The notes under the pieces: model-generated
What the model was told of the DNA's origin: nothing
The model's input: the letters and a program-made list of their open reading frames with translations, nothing else
The model's database searches: none
Shown: positions 1-13,230 of the stretch, in pieces
Layout of the letters: each line of letters starts with the position of its first letter
Position numbering within the stretch: the first letter of the stretch is position 1
Assembly (NCBI GenBank): GCA_035610835.1
Contig: CM069459.1
Location: forward strand, 58,187,817-58,251,816
DNA length: 64,000 bases
Direction of reading: 5' to 3'
From: Ophiura sarsii
Taxonomy: Eukaryota; Echinodermata; Ophiuroidea; Amphilepidida; Ophiuridae
Made by a program: the position numbers and the translations under genes

Positions 1-115
1 CCCGATACGAGCAAAAATTAGATTTCGATGAAAAATTTAAAAGTGATGTAAAAACACATCCGTGTTGATTTCCGACTTTTCCTGAGTAATGCTACCTTGC
101 TAGCTGCTCTATGCG
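1..115 (+). repeat. Type S monomer (115 bp: core + one 42-bp module)
   Basis: Reference example of the shortest class. It has one 42-bp module that begins like the first module of longer units (TTAGATTTCGATG) but carries TTTAAAAG, the base normally found in the last module, not TTTCAAAG as in the first module of L units. Every S unit I checked has this A. That is expected if S units arose by exchange between a first and a last module, deleting 42 bp or more. S units often occur in pairs, for example 4439+4554, 16496+16611, 25130+25245 and 31598+31713. Confidence 0.93.
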
Positions 116-272
116 CCCGATACGAGCAAAAATTAGATTTCGATGAAAAATTTAAAAGTGATGTAAAAACACAATTCGATTTTTATGAAAAATTTAAAAG
201 TGATGTAAAAACACATCCGTGTTGATTTCCGACTTTTCCTGAGTAATGCTACCTTGCTAGCTGCTCTATGCG
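116..272 (+). repeat. Type M monomer (157 bp: core + two 42-bp modules)
   Basis: Reference example of the commonest class. The first module is TTAGATTTCGATG-type and the second is ATTCGATTTTTATG-type, each followed by GAAAAATTT(A/C)AAAGTGATG. M units come in two forms, with A (as here) or C (as at 1445) in the first TTT(A/C)AAAG. This is consistent with independent origins from L-type units by loss of a module. A recurrent subform ends in ACAGATCCG instead of ACACATCCG (1445, 3099, 3926 and others). Confidence 0.93.
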
Positions 273-1130
273 CCCGATACGAGCAAAAATTAGATTTCGA
301 TGAAAAATTTAAAAGTGATGTAAAAACACATCCGTGTTGATTTCCGACTTTTCCTGAGTAATGCTACCTTGCTAGCTGCTCTATGCGCCCGATACGAGCA
401 AAAATTAGATTTCGATGAAAAATTTAAAAGTGATGTAAAAACACAATTCGATTTTTATGAAAAATTTAAAAGTGATGTAAAAACACATCCGTGTTGATTT
501 CCGACTTTTCCTGAGTAATGCTACCTTGCTAGCTGCTCTATGCGCCCGATACGAGCAAAAATTAGATTTCGATGAAAAATTTAAAAGTGATGTAAAAACA
601 CATCCGTGTTGATTTCCGACTTTTCCTGAGTAATGCTACCTTGCTAGCTGCTCTATGCGCCCGATACGAGCAAAAATTAGATTTCGATGAAAAATTTAAA
701 AGTGATGTAAAAACACAATTCGATTTTTATGAAAAATTTAAAAGTGATGTAAAAACACATCTGTGTTGATTTCCGACTTTTCCTGAGTAATGCTACCTTG
801 CTAGCTGCTCTATGCGCCCGATACGAGCAAAAATTAGATTTCGATGAAAAATTTAAAAGTGATGTAAAAACACAATTCGATTTTTATGAAAAATTTAAAA
901 GTGATGTAAAAACACATCCGTGTTGATTTCCGACTTTTCCTGAGTAATGCTACCTTGCTAGCTGCTCTATGCGCCCGATACGAGCAAAAATTAGATTTCG
1001 ATGAAAAATTTAAAAGTGATGTAAAAACACAATTCGATTTTTATGAAAAATTTAAAAGTGATGTAAAAACACATCTGTGTTGATTTCCGACTTTTGCTGA
1101 GTAATGCTACCTTGCTAGCTGCTCTATGCG

Positions 1131-1287
1131 CCCGATACGATCAAAAATTGGATTTCTATGAAAAATTTCAAAGTGATGTAAAAGCACAATTCGATTTTTA
1201 TGAAAAATTTAAAAGTGATGTAAAAACACATCCGTGTTGATTTCCGACTTTTGCTGAGTAATGCTACCTTGCTAGCTGCTCTATGCG
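1131..1287 (+). repeat. Variant M monomer (157 bp, GATC/TTGGATTTCTATG type)
   Basis: A distinct 157-bp subfamily marked by GATCAAAAATTGGATTTC, CTATGAAAA and TAAAAGCACAATTC. It is interspersed every one to several kb (3413, 4983, 6626, 8908, 13545, 14529, 16140, 18181, 19676 region, 21676, 22346, 24617, 25716, 27558, 28814, 31085, 32184, 33440, 35052, 36193, 36863, 37690, 39888, 41029, 41856, 43624, 44137, 45121). Two private subforms exist: TAAAAGCAAAATTC (2272, 7767, 10405) and TAAAAGTACAATTC (3769, 9264, 11902 region, 38517, 42683). These are useful markers for tracing HOR copies. Because it nearly always follows an L-type unit end, it behaves as a fixed HOR component. Confidence 0.9.
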
Positions 1288-1444
1288 CATGATACGAGCA
1301 AAAATTAGATTTCGATGAAAAATTTCAAAGTGATGTAAAAACACAATTCGATTTTTATGAAAAATTTAAAAGTGATGTAAAAACACATCCGTGTTGATTT
1401 CCGACTTTTCCTGAGTAATGCTACCTTGCTAGCTGCTCTATGCG
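1288..1444 (+). repeat. Marker M monomer with GCGCATGATACG core
   Basis: The usual GCGCCCGATACG of the core is GCGCATGATACG here. This subform follows the GATC/TTGG variant monomer at each place checked: 1288, 5140, 6783, 13702, 18338, 21833, 22503, 28971, 33597, 35209, 40045 and 44294. The fixed pairing shows that blocks of monomers, not single monomers, are the unit of amplification. Confidence 0.88.
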
Positions 1445-1601
1445 CCCGATACGAGCAAAAATTAGATTTCGATGAAAAATTTCAAAGTGATGTAAAAACA
1501 CAATTCGATTTTTATGAAAAATTTAAAAGTGATGTAAAAACAGATCCGTGTTGATTTCCGACTTTTCCTGAGTAATGCTACCTTGCTAGCTGCTCTATGC
1601 G

Positions 1602-1800
1602 CCCGATACGAGCAAAAATTAGATTTCGATGAAAAATTTCAAAGTGATGTAAAAATACAATTCGATTTTTTTGAAAAATTTAAAAGTGATGTAAAAACAC
1701 AATTCGATTTTTATGAAAAATTTAAAAGTGATGTAAAAACACATCTGTGTTGATTTCCGACTTTTGCTGAGTAATGCTACCTTGCTAGCTGCTCTATGCG
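1602..1800 (+). repeat. Type L monomer (199 bp: core + three 42-bp modules)
   Basis: Reference example of the longest class. It has first, middle and last modules, the middle one marked by seven T residues (CGATTTTTTTGAAAA). L units nearly always end in ACATCTGTG where S and M units usually have ACATCCGTG, and the next core usually starts TTTTGCTGAG and carries GATCAAAA instead of GAGCAAAA. These linked changes mark one haplotype that moves as a block. This unit belongs to a subform with AAAATACAATTC (ATA) that recurs at 5297, 7097, 13859, 15470, 22147, 22817, 24931, 29285, 31399, 33911, 35523, 40359 and 44451. Confidence 0.93.
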
Positions 1801-4800
1801 CCCGATACGATCAAAAATTAGATTTCGATGAAAAATTTAAAAGTGATGTAAAAACACATCCGTGTTGATTTCCGACTTTTCCTGAGTAATGCTACCTTGC
1901 TAGCTGCTCTATGCGCCCGATACGAGCAAAAATTAGATTTCGATGAAAAATTTAAAAGTGATGTAAAAACACAATTCGATTTTTATGAAAAATTTAAAAG
2001 TGATGTAAAAACACATCCGTGTTGATTTCCGACTTTTCCTGAGTAATGCTACCTTGCTAGCTGCTCTATGCGCCCGATACGAGCAAAAATTAGATTTCGA
2101 TGAAAAATTTCAAAGTGATGTAAAAACACAATTCGATTTTTTTGAAAAATTTAAAAGTGATGTAAAAACACAATTCGATTTTTATGAAAAATTTAAAAGT
2201 GATGTAAAAACACATCTGTGTTGATTTCCGACTTTTGCTGAGTAATGCTACCTTGCTAGCTGCTCTATGCGCCCGATACGATCAAAAATTGGATTTCTAT
2301 GAAAAATTTCAAAGTGATGTAAAAGCAAAATTCGATTTTTATGAAAAATTTAAAAGTGATGTAAAAACACATCCGTGTTGATTTCCGACTTTTCCTGAGT
2401 AATGCTACCTTGCTAGCTGCTCTATGCGCCCGATACGAGCAAAAATTAGATTTCGATGAAAAATTTCAAAGTGATGTAAAAACACAATTCGATTTTTTTG
2501 AAAAATTTAAAAGTGATGTAAAAACACAATTCGATTTTTATGAAAAATTTAAAAGTGATGGAAAAACACATCTGTGTTGATTTCCGACTTTTGCTGAGTA
2601 ATGCTACCTTGCTAGCTGCTCTATGCGCCCGATACGATCAAAAATTAGATTTCGATGAAAAATTTAAAAGTGATGTAAAAACACATCCGTGTTGATTTCC
2701 GACTTTTCCTGAGTAATGCTACCTTGCTAGCTGCTCTATGCGCCCGATACGAGCAAAAATTAGATTTCGATGAAAAATTTAAAAGTGATGTAAAAACACA
2801 ATTCGATTTTTATGAAAAATTTAAAAGTGATGTAAAAACACATCCGTGTTGATTTCCGACTTTTCCTGAGTAATGCTACCTTGCTAGCTGCTCTATGCGC
2901 CCGATACGAGCAAAAATTAGATTTCGATGAAAAATTTCAAAGTGATGTAAAAACACAATTCGATTTTTTTGAAAAATTTAAAAGTGATGTAAAAACACAA
3001 TTCGATTTTTATGAAAAATTTAAAAGTGATGTAAAAACACATCTGTGTTGATTTCCGACTTTTGCTGAGTAATGCTACCTTGCTAGCTGCTCTATGCGCC
3101 CGATACGAGCAAAAATTAGATTTCGATGAAAAATTTCAAAGTGATGTAAAAACACAATTCGATTTTTATGAAAAATTTAAAAGTGATGTAAAAACAGATC
3201 CGTGTTGATTTCCGACTTTTCCTGAGTAATGCTACCTTGCTAGCTGCTCTATGCGCCCGATACGAGCAAAAATTAGATTTCGATGAAAAATTTAAAAGTG
3301 ATGTAAAAACACAATTCGATTTTTATGAAAAATTTAAAAGTGATGTAAAAACACATCCGTGTTGATTTCCGACTTTTGCTGAGTAATGCTACCTTGCTAG
3401 CTGCTCTATGCGCCCGATACGATCAAAAATTGGATTTCTATGAAAAATTTCAAAGTGATGTAAAAGCACAATTCGATTTTTATGAAAAATTTAAAAGTGA
3501 TGTAAAAACACATCCGTGTTGATTTCCGACTTTTGCTGAGTAATGCTACCTTGCTAGCTGCTCTATGCGCCCGATACGAGCAAAAATTAGATTTCGATGA
3601 AAAATTTCAAAGTGATGTAAAAACACAATTCGATTTTTTTGAAAAATTTAAAAGTGATGTAAAAACACAATTCGATTTTTATGAAAAATTTAAAAGTGAT
3701 GTAAAAACACATCTGTGTTGATTTCCGACTTTTGCTGAGTAATGCTACCTTGCTAGCTGCTCTATGCGCCCGATACGATCAAAAATTGGATTTCTATGAA
3801 AAATTTCAAAGTGATGTAAAAGTACAATTCGATTTTTATGAAAAATTTAAAAGTGATGTAAAAACACATCCGTGTTGATTTCCGACTTTTGCTGAGTAAT
3901 GCTACCTTGCTAGCTGCTCTATGCGCCCGATACGAGCAAAAATTAGATTTCGATGAAAAATTTCAAAGTGATGTAAAAACACAATTCGATTTTTATGAAA
4001 AATTTAAAAGTGATGTAAAAACAGATCCGTGTTGATTTCCGACTTTTCCTGAGTAATGCTACCTTGCTAGCTGCTCTATGCGCCCGATACGAGCAAAAAT
4101 TAGATTTCGATGAAAAATTTCAAAGTGATGTAAAAACACAATTCGATTTTTATGAAAAATTTCAAAGTGATGTAAAAACACATCCGTGTTGATTTCCGAC
4201 TTTTCCTGAGTAATGCTACCTTGCTAGCTGCTCTATGCGCCCGATACGAGCAAAAATTAGATTTCGATGAAAAATTTCAAAGTGATGTAAAAACACAATT
4301 CGATTTTTTTGAAAAATTTAAAAGTGATGTAAAAACACAATTCGATTTTTATGAAAAATTTAAAAGTGATGTAAAAACACATCTGTGTTGATTTCCGACT
4401 TTTGCTGAGTAATGCTACCTTGCTAGCTGCTCTATGCGCCCGATACGATCGAAAATTAGATTTCGATGAAAAATTTAAAAGTTATGTAAAAACACATCCG
4501 TGTTGATTTCCGACTTTTCCTGAGTAATGCTACCTTGCTAGCTGCTCTATGCGCCCGATACGAGCAAAAATTAGATTTCGATGAAAAATTTAAAAGTGAT
4601 GTAAAAACACATCCGTGTTGATTTCCGACTTTTCCTGAGTAATGCTACCTTGCTAGCTGCTCTATGCGCCCGATACGAGCAAAAATTAGATTTCGATGAA
4701 AAATTTCAAAGTGATGTAAAAACACAATTCGATTTTTATGAAAAATTTAAAAGTGATGTAAAAACACATCCGTGTTGATTTCCGACTTTTCCTGAGTAAT

Positions 4801-7295
4801 GCTACCTTGCTAGCTGCTCTATGCGCCCGATACGAGCAAAAATTAGATTTCGATGAAAAATTTCAAAGTGATGTAAAAACACAATTCGATTTTTATGAAA
4901 AATTTAAAAGTGATGTAAAAACACATCTGTGTTGATTTCCGACTTTTGCTGAGTAATGCTACCTTGCTAGCTGCTCTATGCGCCCGATATGATCAAAAAT
5001 TGGATTTCTATGAAAAATTTCAAAGTGATGTAAAAGCACAATTCGATTTTTATGAAAAATTTAAAAGTGATGTAAAAACACATCCGTGTTGATTTCCGAC
5101 TTTTGCTGAGTAATGCTACCTTGCTAGCTGCTCTATGCGCATGATACGAGCAAAAATTAGATTTCGATGAAAAATTTCAAAGTGATGTAAAAACACAATT
5201 CGATTTTTATGAAAAATTTAAAAGTGATGTAAAAACAGATCCGTGTTGATTTCCGACTTTTCCTGAGTAATGCTACCTTGCTAGCTGCTCTATGGGCCCG
5301 ATACGAGCAAAAATTAGATTTCGATGAAAAATTTCAAAGTGATGTAAAAATACAATTCGATTTTTTTGAAAAATTTAAAAGTGATGTAAAAACACAATTC
5401 GATTTTTATGAAAAATTTAAAAGTGATGTAAAAACACATCTGTGTTGATTTCCGACTTTTGCTGAGTAATGCTACCTTGCTAGCTGCTCTATGCGCCCGA
5501 TACGATCAAAAATTAGATTTCGATGAAAAATTTAAAAGTGATGTAAAAACACATCCGTGTTGATTTCCGACTTTTCCTGAGTAATGCTACCTTGCTAGCT
5601 GCTCTATGCGCCCGATACGAGCAAAAATTAGATTTCGATGAAAAATTTAAAAGTGATGTAAAAACACAATTCGATTTTTATGAAAAATTTAAAAGTGATG
5701 TAAAAACACATCCGTGTTGATTTCCGACTTTTCCTGAGTAATGCTACCTTGCTAGCTGCTCTATGCGCCCGATACGAGCAAAAATTAGATTTCGATGAAA
5801 AATTTAAAAGTGATGTAAAAACACATCCGTGTTGATTTCCGACTTTTCCTGAGTAATGCTACCTTGCTAGCTGCTCTATGCGCCCGATACGAGCAAAAAT
5901 TAGATTTCGATGAAAAATTTAAAAGTGATGTAAAAACACAATTCGATTTTTATGAAAAATTTAAAAGTGATGTAAAAACACATCCGTGTTGATTTCCGAC
6001 TTTTCCTGAGTAATGCTACCTTGCTAGCTGCTCTATGCGCCCGATACGAGCAAAAATTAGATTTCGATGAAAAATTTAAAAGTGATGTAAAAACACATCC
6101 GTGTTGATTTCCGACTTTTCCTGAGTAATGCTACCTTGCTAGCTGCTCTATGCGCCCGATACGAGCAAAAATTAGATTTCGATGAAAAATTTAAAAGTGA
6201 TGTAAAAACACAATTCGATTTTTATGAAAAATTTAAAAGTGATGTAAAAACACATCTGTGTTGATTTCCGACTTTTCCTGAGTAATGCTACCTTGCTAGC
6301 TGCTCTATGCGCCCGATACGAGCAAAAATTAGATTTCGATGAAAAATTTAAAAGTGATGTAAAAACACAATTCGATTTTTATGAAAAATTTAAAAGTGAT
6401 GTAAAAACACATCCGTGTTGATTTCCGACTTTTCCTGAGTAATGCTACCTTGCTAGCTGCTCTATGCGCCCGATACGAGCAAAAATTAGATTTCGATGAA
6501 AAATTTAAAAGTGATGTAAAAACACAATTCGATTTTTATGAAAAATTTAAAAGTGATGTAAAAACACATCTGTGTTGATTTCCGACTTTTGCTGAGTAAT
6601 GCTACCTTGCTAGCTGCTCTATGCGCCCGATACGATCAAAAATTGGATTTCTATGAAAAATTTCAAAGTGATGTAAAAGCACAATTCGATTTTTATGAAA
6701 AATTTAAAAGTGATGTAAAAACACATCCGTGTTGATTTCCGACTTTTGCTGAGTAATGCTACCTTGCTAGCTGCTCTATGCGCATGATACGAGCAAAAAT
6801 TAGATTTCGATGAAAAATTTCAAAGTGATGTAAAAACACAATTCGATTTTTATGAAAAATTTAAAAGTGATGTAAAAACACATCCGTGTTGATTTCCGAC
6901 TTTTCCTGAGTAATGCTACCTTGCTAGCTGCTCTATGCGCCCGATACGAGCAAAAATTAGATTTCGATGAAAAATTTCAAAGTGATGTAAAAACACAATT
7001 CGATTTTTATGAAAAATTTAAAAGTGATGTAAAAACAGATCCGTGTTGATTTCCGACTTTTCCTGAGTAATGCTACCTTGCTAGCTGCTCTATGCGCCCG
7101 ATACGAGCAAAAATTAGATTTCGATGAAAAATTTCAAAGTGATGTAAAAATACAATTCGATTTTTTTGAAAAATTTAAAAGTGATGTAAAAACACAATTC
7201 GATTTTTATGAAAAATTTAAAAGTGATGTAAAAACACATCTGTGTTGATTTCCGACTTTTGCTGAGTAATGCTACCTTGCTAGCTGCTCTATGCG

Positions 7296-10200
7296 CCCGA
7301 TACGATCAAAAATTAGATTTCGATGAAAAATTTAAAAGTGATGTAAAAACACATCCGTGTTGATTTCCGACTTTTCCTGAGTAATGCTACCTTGCTAGCT
7401 GCTCTATGCGCCCGATACGAGCAAAAATTAGATTTCGATGAAAAATTTAAAAGTGATGTAAAAACACAATTCGATTTTTATGAAAAATTTAAAAGTGATG
7501 TAAAAACACATCCGTGTTGATTTCCGACTATTCCTGAGTAATGCTACCTTGCTAGCTGCTCTATGCGCCCGATACGAGCAAAAATTAGATTTCGATGAAA
7601 AATTTCAAAGTGATGTAAAAACACAATTCGATTTTTTTGAAAAATTTAAAAGTGATGTAAAAACACAATTCGATTTTTATGAAAAATTTAAAAGTGATGT
7701 AAAAACACATCTGTGTTGATTTCCGACTTTTGCTGAGTAATGCTACCTTGCTAGCTGCTCTATGCGCCCGATACGATCAAAAATTGGATTTCTATGAAAA
7801 ATTTCAAAGTGATGTAAAAGCAAAATTCGATTTTTATGAAAAATTTAAAAGTGATGTAAAAACACATCCGTGTTGATTTCCGACTTTTCCTGAGTAATGC
7901 TACCTTGCTAGCTGCTCTATGCGCCCGATACGAGCAAAAATTAGATTTCGATGAAAAATTTCAAAGTGATGTAAAAACACAATTCGATTTTTTTGAAAAA
8001 TTTAAAAGTGATGTAAAAACACAATTCGATTTTTATGAAAAATTTAAAAGTGATGGAAAAACACATCTGTGTTGATTTCCGACTTTTGCTGAGTAATGCT
8101 ACCTTGCTAGCTGCTCTATGCGCCCGATACGATCAAAAATTAGATTTCGATGAAAAATTTAAAAGTGATGTAAAAACACATCCGTGTTGATTTCCGACTT
8201 TTCCTGAGTAATGCTACCTTGCTAGCTGCTCTATGCGCCCGATACGAGCAAAAATTAGATTTCGATGAAAAATTTAAAAGTGATGTAAAAACACAATTCG
8301 ATTTTTATGAAAAATTTAAAAGTGATGTAAAAACACATCCGTGTTGATTTCCGACTTTTCCTGAGTAATGCTACCTTGCTAGCTGCTCTATGCGCCCGAT
8401 ACGAGCAAAAATTAGATTTCGATGAAAAATTTCAAAGTGATGTAAAAACACAATTCGATTTTTTTGAAAAATTTAAAAGTGATGTAAAAACACAATTCGA
8501 TTTTTATGAAAAATTTAAAAGTGATGTAAAAACACATCTGTGTTGATTTCCGACTTTTGCTGAGTAATGCTACCTTGCTAGCTGCTCTATGCGCCCGATA
8601 CGAGCAAAAATTAGATTTCGATGAAAAATTTCAAAGTGATGTAAAAACACAATTCGATTTTTATGAAAAATTTAAAAGTGATGTAAAAACAGATCCGTGT
8701 TGATTTCCGACTTTTCCTGAGTAATGCTACCTTGCTAGCTGCTCTATGCGCCCGATACGAGCAAAAATTAGATTTCGATGAAAAATTTAAAAGTGATGTA
8801 AAAACACAATTCGATTTTTATGAAAAATTTAAAAGTGATGTAAAAACACATCCGTGTTGATTTCCGACTTTTGCTGAGTAATGCTACCTTGCTAGCTGCT
8901 CTATGCGCCCGATACGATCAAAAATTGGATTTCTATGAAAAATTTCAAAGTGATGTAAAAGCACAATTCGATTTTTATGAAAAATTTAAAAGTGATGTAA
9001 AAACACATCCGTGTTGATTTCCGACTTTTGCTGAGTAATGCTACCTTGCTAGCTGCTCTATGCGCCCGATACGAGCAAAAATTAGATTTCGATGAAAAAT
9101 TTCAAAGTGATGTAAAAACACAATTCGATTTTTTTGAAAAATTTAAAAGTGATGTAAAAACACAATTCGATTTTTATGAAAAATTTAAAAGTGATGTAAA
9201 AACACATCTGTGTTGATTTCCGACTTTTGCTGAGTAATGCTACCTTGCTAGCTGCTCTATGCGCCCGATACGATCAAAAATTGGATTTCTATGAAAAATT
9301 TCAAAGTGATGTAAAAGTACAATTCGATTTTTATGAAAAATTTAAAAGTGATGTAAAAACACATCCGTGTTGATTTCCGACTTTTGCTGAGTAATGCTAC
9401 CTTGCTAGCTGCTCTATGCGCCCGATACGAGCAAAAATTAGATTTCGATGAAAAATTTCAAAGTGATGTAAAAACACAATTCGATTTTTATGAAAAATTT
9501 AAAAGTGATGTAAAAACAGATCCGTGTTGATTTCCGACTTTTCCTGAGTAATGCTACCTTGCTAGCTGCTCTATGCGCCCGATACGAGCAAAAATTAGAT
9601 TTCGATGAAAAATTTCAAAGTGATGTAAAAACACAATTCGATTTTTATGAAAAATTTCAAAGTGATGTAAAAACACATCCGTGTTGATTTCCGACTTTTC
9701 CTGAGTAATGCTACCTTGCTAGCTGCTCTATGCGCCCGATACGAGCAAAAATTAGATTTCGATGAAAAATTTCAAAGTGATGTAAAAACACAATTCGATT
9801 TTTTTGAAAAATTTAAAAGTGATGTAAAAACACAATTCGATTTTTATGAAAAATTTAAAAGTGATGTAAAAACACATCTGTGTTGATTTCCGACTTTTGC
9901 TGAGTAATGCTACCTTGCTAGCTGCTCTATGCGCCCGATACGATCAAAAATTAGATTTCGATGAAAAATTTAAAAGTGATGTAAAAACACATCCGTGTTG
10001 ATTTCCGACTTTTCCTGAGTAATGCTACCTTGCTAGCTGCTCTATGCGCCCGATACGAGCAAAAATTAGATTTCGATGAAAAATTTAAAAGTGATGTAAA
10101 AACACAATTCGATTTTTATGAAAAATTTAAAAGTGATGTAAAAACACATCCGTGTTGATTTCCGACTATTCCTGAGTAATGCTACCTTGCTAGCTGCTCT

Positions 10201-12571
10201 ATGCGCCCGATACGAGCAAAAATTAGATTTCGATGAAAAATTTCAAAGTGATGTAAAAACACAATTCGATTTTTTTGAAAAATTTAAAAGTGATGTAAAA
10301 ACACAATTCGATTTTTATGAAAAATTTAAAAGTGATGTAAAAACACATCTGTGTTGATTTCCGACTTTTGCTGAGTAATGCTACCTTGCTAGCTGCTCTA
10401 TGCGCCCGATACGATCAAAAATTGGATTTCTATGAAAAATTTCAAAGTGATGTAAAAGCAAAATTCGATTTTTATGAAAAATTTAAAAGTGATGTAAAAA
10501 CACATCCGTGTTGATTTCCGACTTTTCCTGAGTAATGCTACCTTGCTAGCTGCTCTATGCGCCCGATACGAGCAAAAATTAGATTTCGATGAAAAATTTC
10601 AAAGTGATGTAAAAACACAATTCGATTTTTTTGAAAAATTTAAAAGTGATGTAAAAACACAATTCGATTTTTATGAAAAATTTAAAAGTGATGGAAAAAC
10701 ACATCTGTGTTGATTTCCGACTTTTGCTGAGTAATGCTACCTTGCTAGCTGCTCTATGCGCCCGATACGATCAAAAATTAGATTTCGATGAAAAATTTAA
10801 AAGTGATGTAAAAACACATCCGTGTTGATTTCCGACTTTTCCTGAGTAATGCTACCTTGCTAGCTGCTCTATGCGCCCGATACGAGCAAAAATTAGATTT
10901 CGATGAAAAATTTAAAAGTGATGTAAAAACACAATTCGATTTTTATGAAAAATTTAAAAGTGATGTAAAAACACATCCGTGTTGATTTCCGACTTTTCCT
11001 GAGTAATGCTACCTTGCTAGCTGCTCTATGCGCCCGATACGAGCAAAAATTAGATTTCGATGAAAAATTTCAAAGTGATGTAAAAACACAATTCGATTTT
11101 TTTGAAAAATTTAAAAGTGATGTAAAAACACAATTCGATTTTTATGAAAAATTTAAAAGTGATGTAAAAACACATCTGTGTTGATTTCCGACTTTTGCTG
11201 AGTAATGCTACCTTGCTAGCTGCTCTATGCGCCCGATACGAGCAAAAATTAGATTTCGATGAAAAATTTCAAAGTGATGTAAAAACACAATTCGATTTTT
11301 ATGAAAAATTTAAAAGTGATGTAAAAACAGATCCGTGTTGATTTCCGACTTTTCCTGAGTAATGCTACCTTGCTAGCTGCTCTATGCGCCCGATACGAGC
11401 AAAAATTAGATTTCGATGAAAAATTTAAAAGTGATGTAAAAACACAATTCGATTTTTATGAAAAATTTAAAAGTGATGTAAAAACACATCCGTGTTGATT
11501 TCCGACTTTTGCTGAGTAATGCTACCTTGCTAGCTGCTCTATGCGCCCGATACGATCAAAAATTGGATTTCTATGAAAAATTTCAAAGTGATGTAAAAGC
11601 ACAATTCGATTTTTATGAAAAATTTAAAAGTGATGTAAAAACACATCCGTGTTGATTTCCGACTTTTGCTGAGTAATGCTACCTTGCTAGCTGCTCTATG
11701 CGCCCGATACGAGCAAAAATTAGATTTCGATGAAAAATTTCAAAGTGATGTAAAAACACAATTCGATTTTTTTGAAAAATTTAAAAGTGATGTAAAAACA
11801 CAATTCGATTTTTATGAAAAATTTAAAAGTGATGTAAAAACACATCTGTGTTGATTTCCGACTTTTGCTGAGTAATGCTACCTTGCTAGCTGCTCTATGC
11901 GCCCGATACGATCAAAAATTGGATTTCTATGAAAAATTTCAAAGTGATGTAAAAGTACAATTCGATTTTTATGAAAAATTTAAAAGTGATGTAAAAACAC
12001 ATCCGTGTTGATTTCCGACTTTTGCTGAGTAATGCTACCTTGCTAGCTGCTCTATGCGCCCGATACGAGCAAAAATTAGATTTCGATGAAAAATTTCAAA
12101 GTGATGTAAAAACACAATTCGATTTTTATGAAAAATTTAAAAGTGATGTAAAAACAGATCCGTGTTGATTTCCGACTTTTCCTGAGTAATGCTACCTTGC
12201 TAGCTGCTCTATGCGCCCGATACGAGCAAAAATTAGATTTCGATGAAAAATTTCAAAGTGATGTAAAAACACAATTCGATTTTTATGAAAAATTTCAAAG
12301 TGATGTAAAAACACATCCGTGTTGATTTCCGACTTTTCCTGAGTAATGCTACCTTGCTAGCTGCTCTATGCGCCCGATACGAGCAAAAATTAGATTTCGA
12401 TGAAAAATTTCAAAGTGATGTAAAAACACAATTCGATTTTTTTGAAAAATTTAAAAGTGATGTAAAAACACAATTCGATTTTTATGAAAAATTTAAAAGT
12501 GATGTAAAAACACATCTGTGTTGATTTCCGACTTTTGCTGAGTAATGCTACCTTGCTAGCTGCTCTATGCG
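7296..12571 (+). repeat. 2638-bp tandem duplication (7296-9933 and 9934-12571)
   Basis: Two adjacent 16-monomer copies (S M L Mv L S M L M M Mv L Mv M M L = 2638 bp) that also match 1801-4438. The two copies share GACTATTCCT at 7526 and 10164, where 1801-4438 has GACTTTTCCT. So the mutation arose in this lineage after the 5495-bp duplication and was then copied by the younger 2638-bp duplication. I noticed no difference between the two copies, which suggests a recent event. Confidence 0.9.
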
Positions 12572-13230
12572 CCCGATACGATCGAAAATTAGATTTCGAT
12601 GAAAAATTTAAAAGTTATGTAAAAACACATCCGTGTTGATTTCCGACTTTTCCTGAGTAATGCTACCTTGCTAGCTGCTCTATGCGCCCGATACGAGCAA
12701 AAATTAGATTTCGATGAAAAATTTAAAAGTGATGTAAAAACACATCCGTGTTGATTTCCGACTTTTCCTGAGTAATGCTACCTTGCTAGCTGCTCTATGC
12801 GCCCGATACGAGCAAAAATTAGATTTCGATGAAAAATTTCAAAGTGATGTAAAAACACAATTCGATTTTTTTGAAAAATTTAAAAGTGATGTAAAAACAC
12901 AATTCGATTTTTATGAAAAATTTAAAAGTGATGTAAAAACACATCTGTGTTGATTTCCGACTTTTGCTGAGTAATGCTACCTTGCTAGCTGCTCTATGCG
13001 CCCGATACGATCGAAAATTAGATTTCGATGAAAAATTTAAAAGTTATGTAAAAACACATCCGTGTTGATTTCCGACTTTTCCTGAGTAATGCTACCTTGC
13101 TAGCTGCTCTATGCGCCCGATACGAGCAAAAATTAGATTTCGATGAAAAATTTAAAAGTGATGTAAAAACACATCCGTGTTGATTTCCGACTTTTCCTGA
13201 GTAATGCTACCTTGCTAGCTGCTCTATGCG
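12373..13230 (+). repeat. 429-bp tandem duplication (L-S-S trimer, 12373-12801 and 12802-13230)
   Basis: A three-monomer block of L, S and S (199+115+115) is repeated once. The S unit in both copies carries the private marks GATCGAAAATT and AAAAGTTATG (12572 and 13001). Copy 1 of the 5495-bp HOR has only a single such block (4240-4668), so this is a local later gain. Confidence 0.9.

Larger units (their letters stand above)
1..5495 (+). repeat. 5495-bp higher-order repeat, copy 1 (35 monomers)
   Basis: Positions x and x+5495 match from the window edge onward. Monomer order is S M S M S M M M Mv Mcat M L S M L Mv L S M L M M Mv L Mv M M L S S M M Mv Mcat L, where Mv is the GATC/TTGG variant. 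By count this is 7 S, 21 M-length and 7 L units, which sums exactly to 5495 bp. Among the few differences noticed is GAGCAAAA at 10 versus GATCAAAA at the matching place. Copy 1 may begin to the left of the window. Confidence 0.9.

Noticed and set aside
3533..3721. 62-residue open frame (also at 9028-9216 and 11666-11854)
   Set aside because: It starts at TTG with no ribosome binding site, lies wholly within one L monomer, and exists only because that unit follows a TTTTGCTGAG core. The three copies are HOR copies. The same frame is closed by TGA at the end of every monomer, and monomer lengths of 1 modulo 3 rotate the frame.
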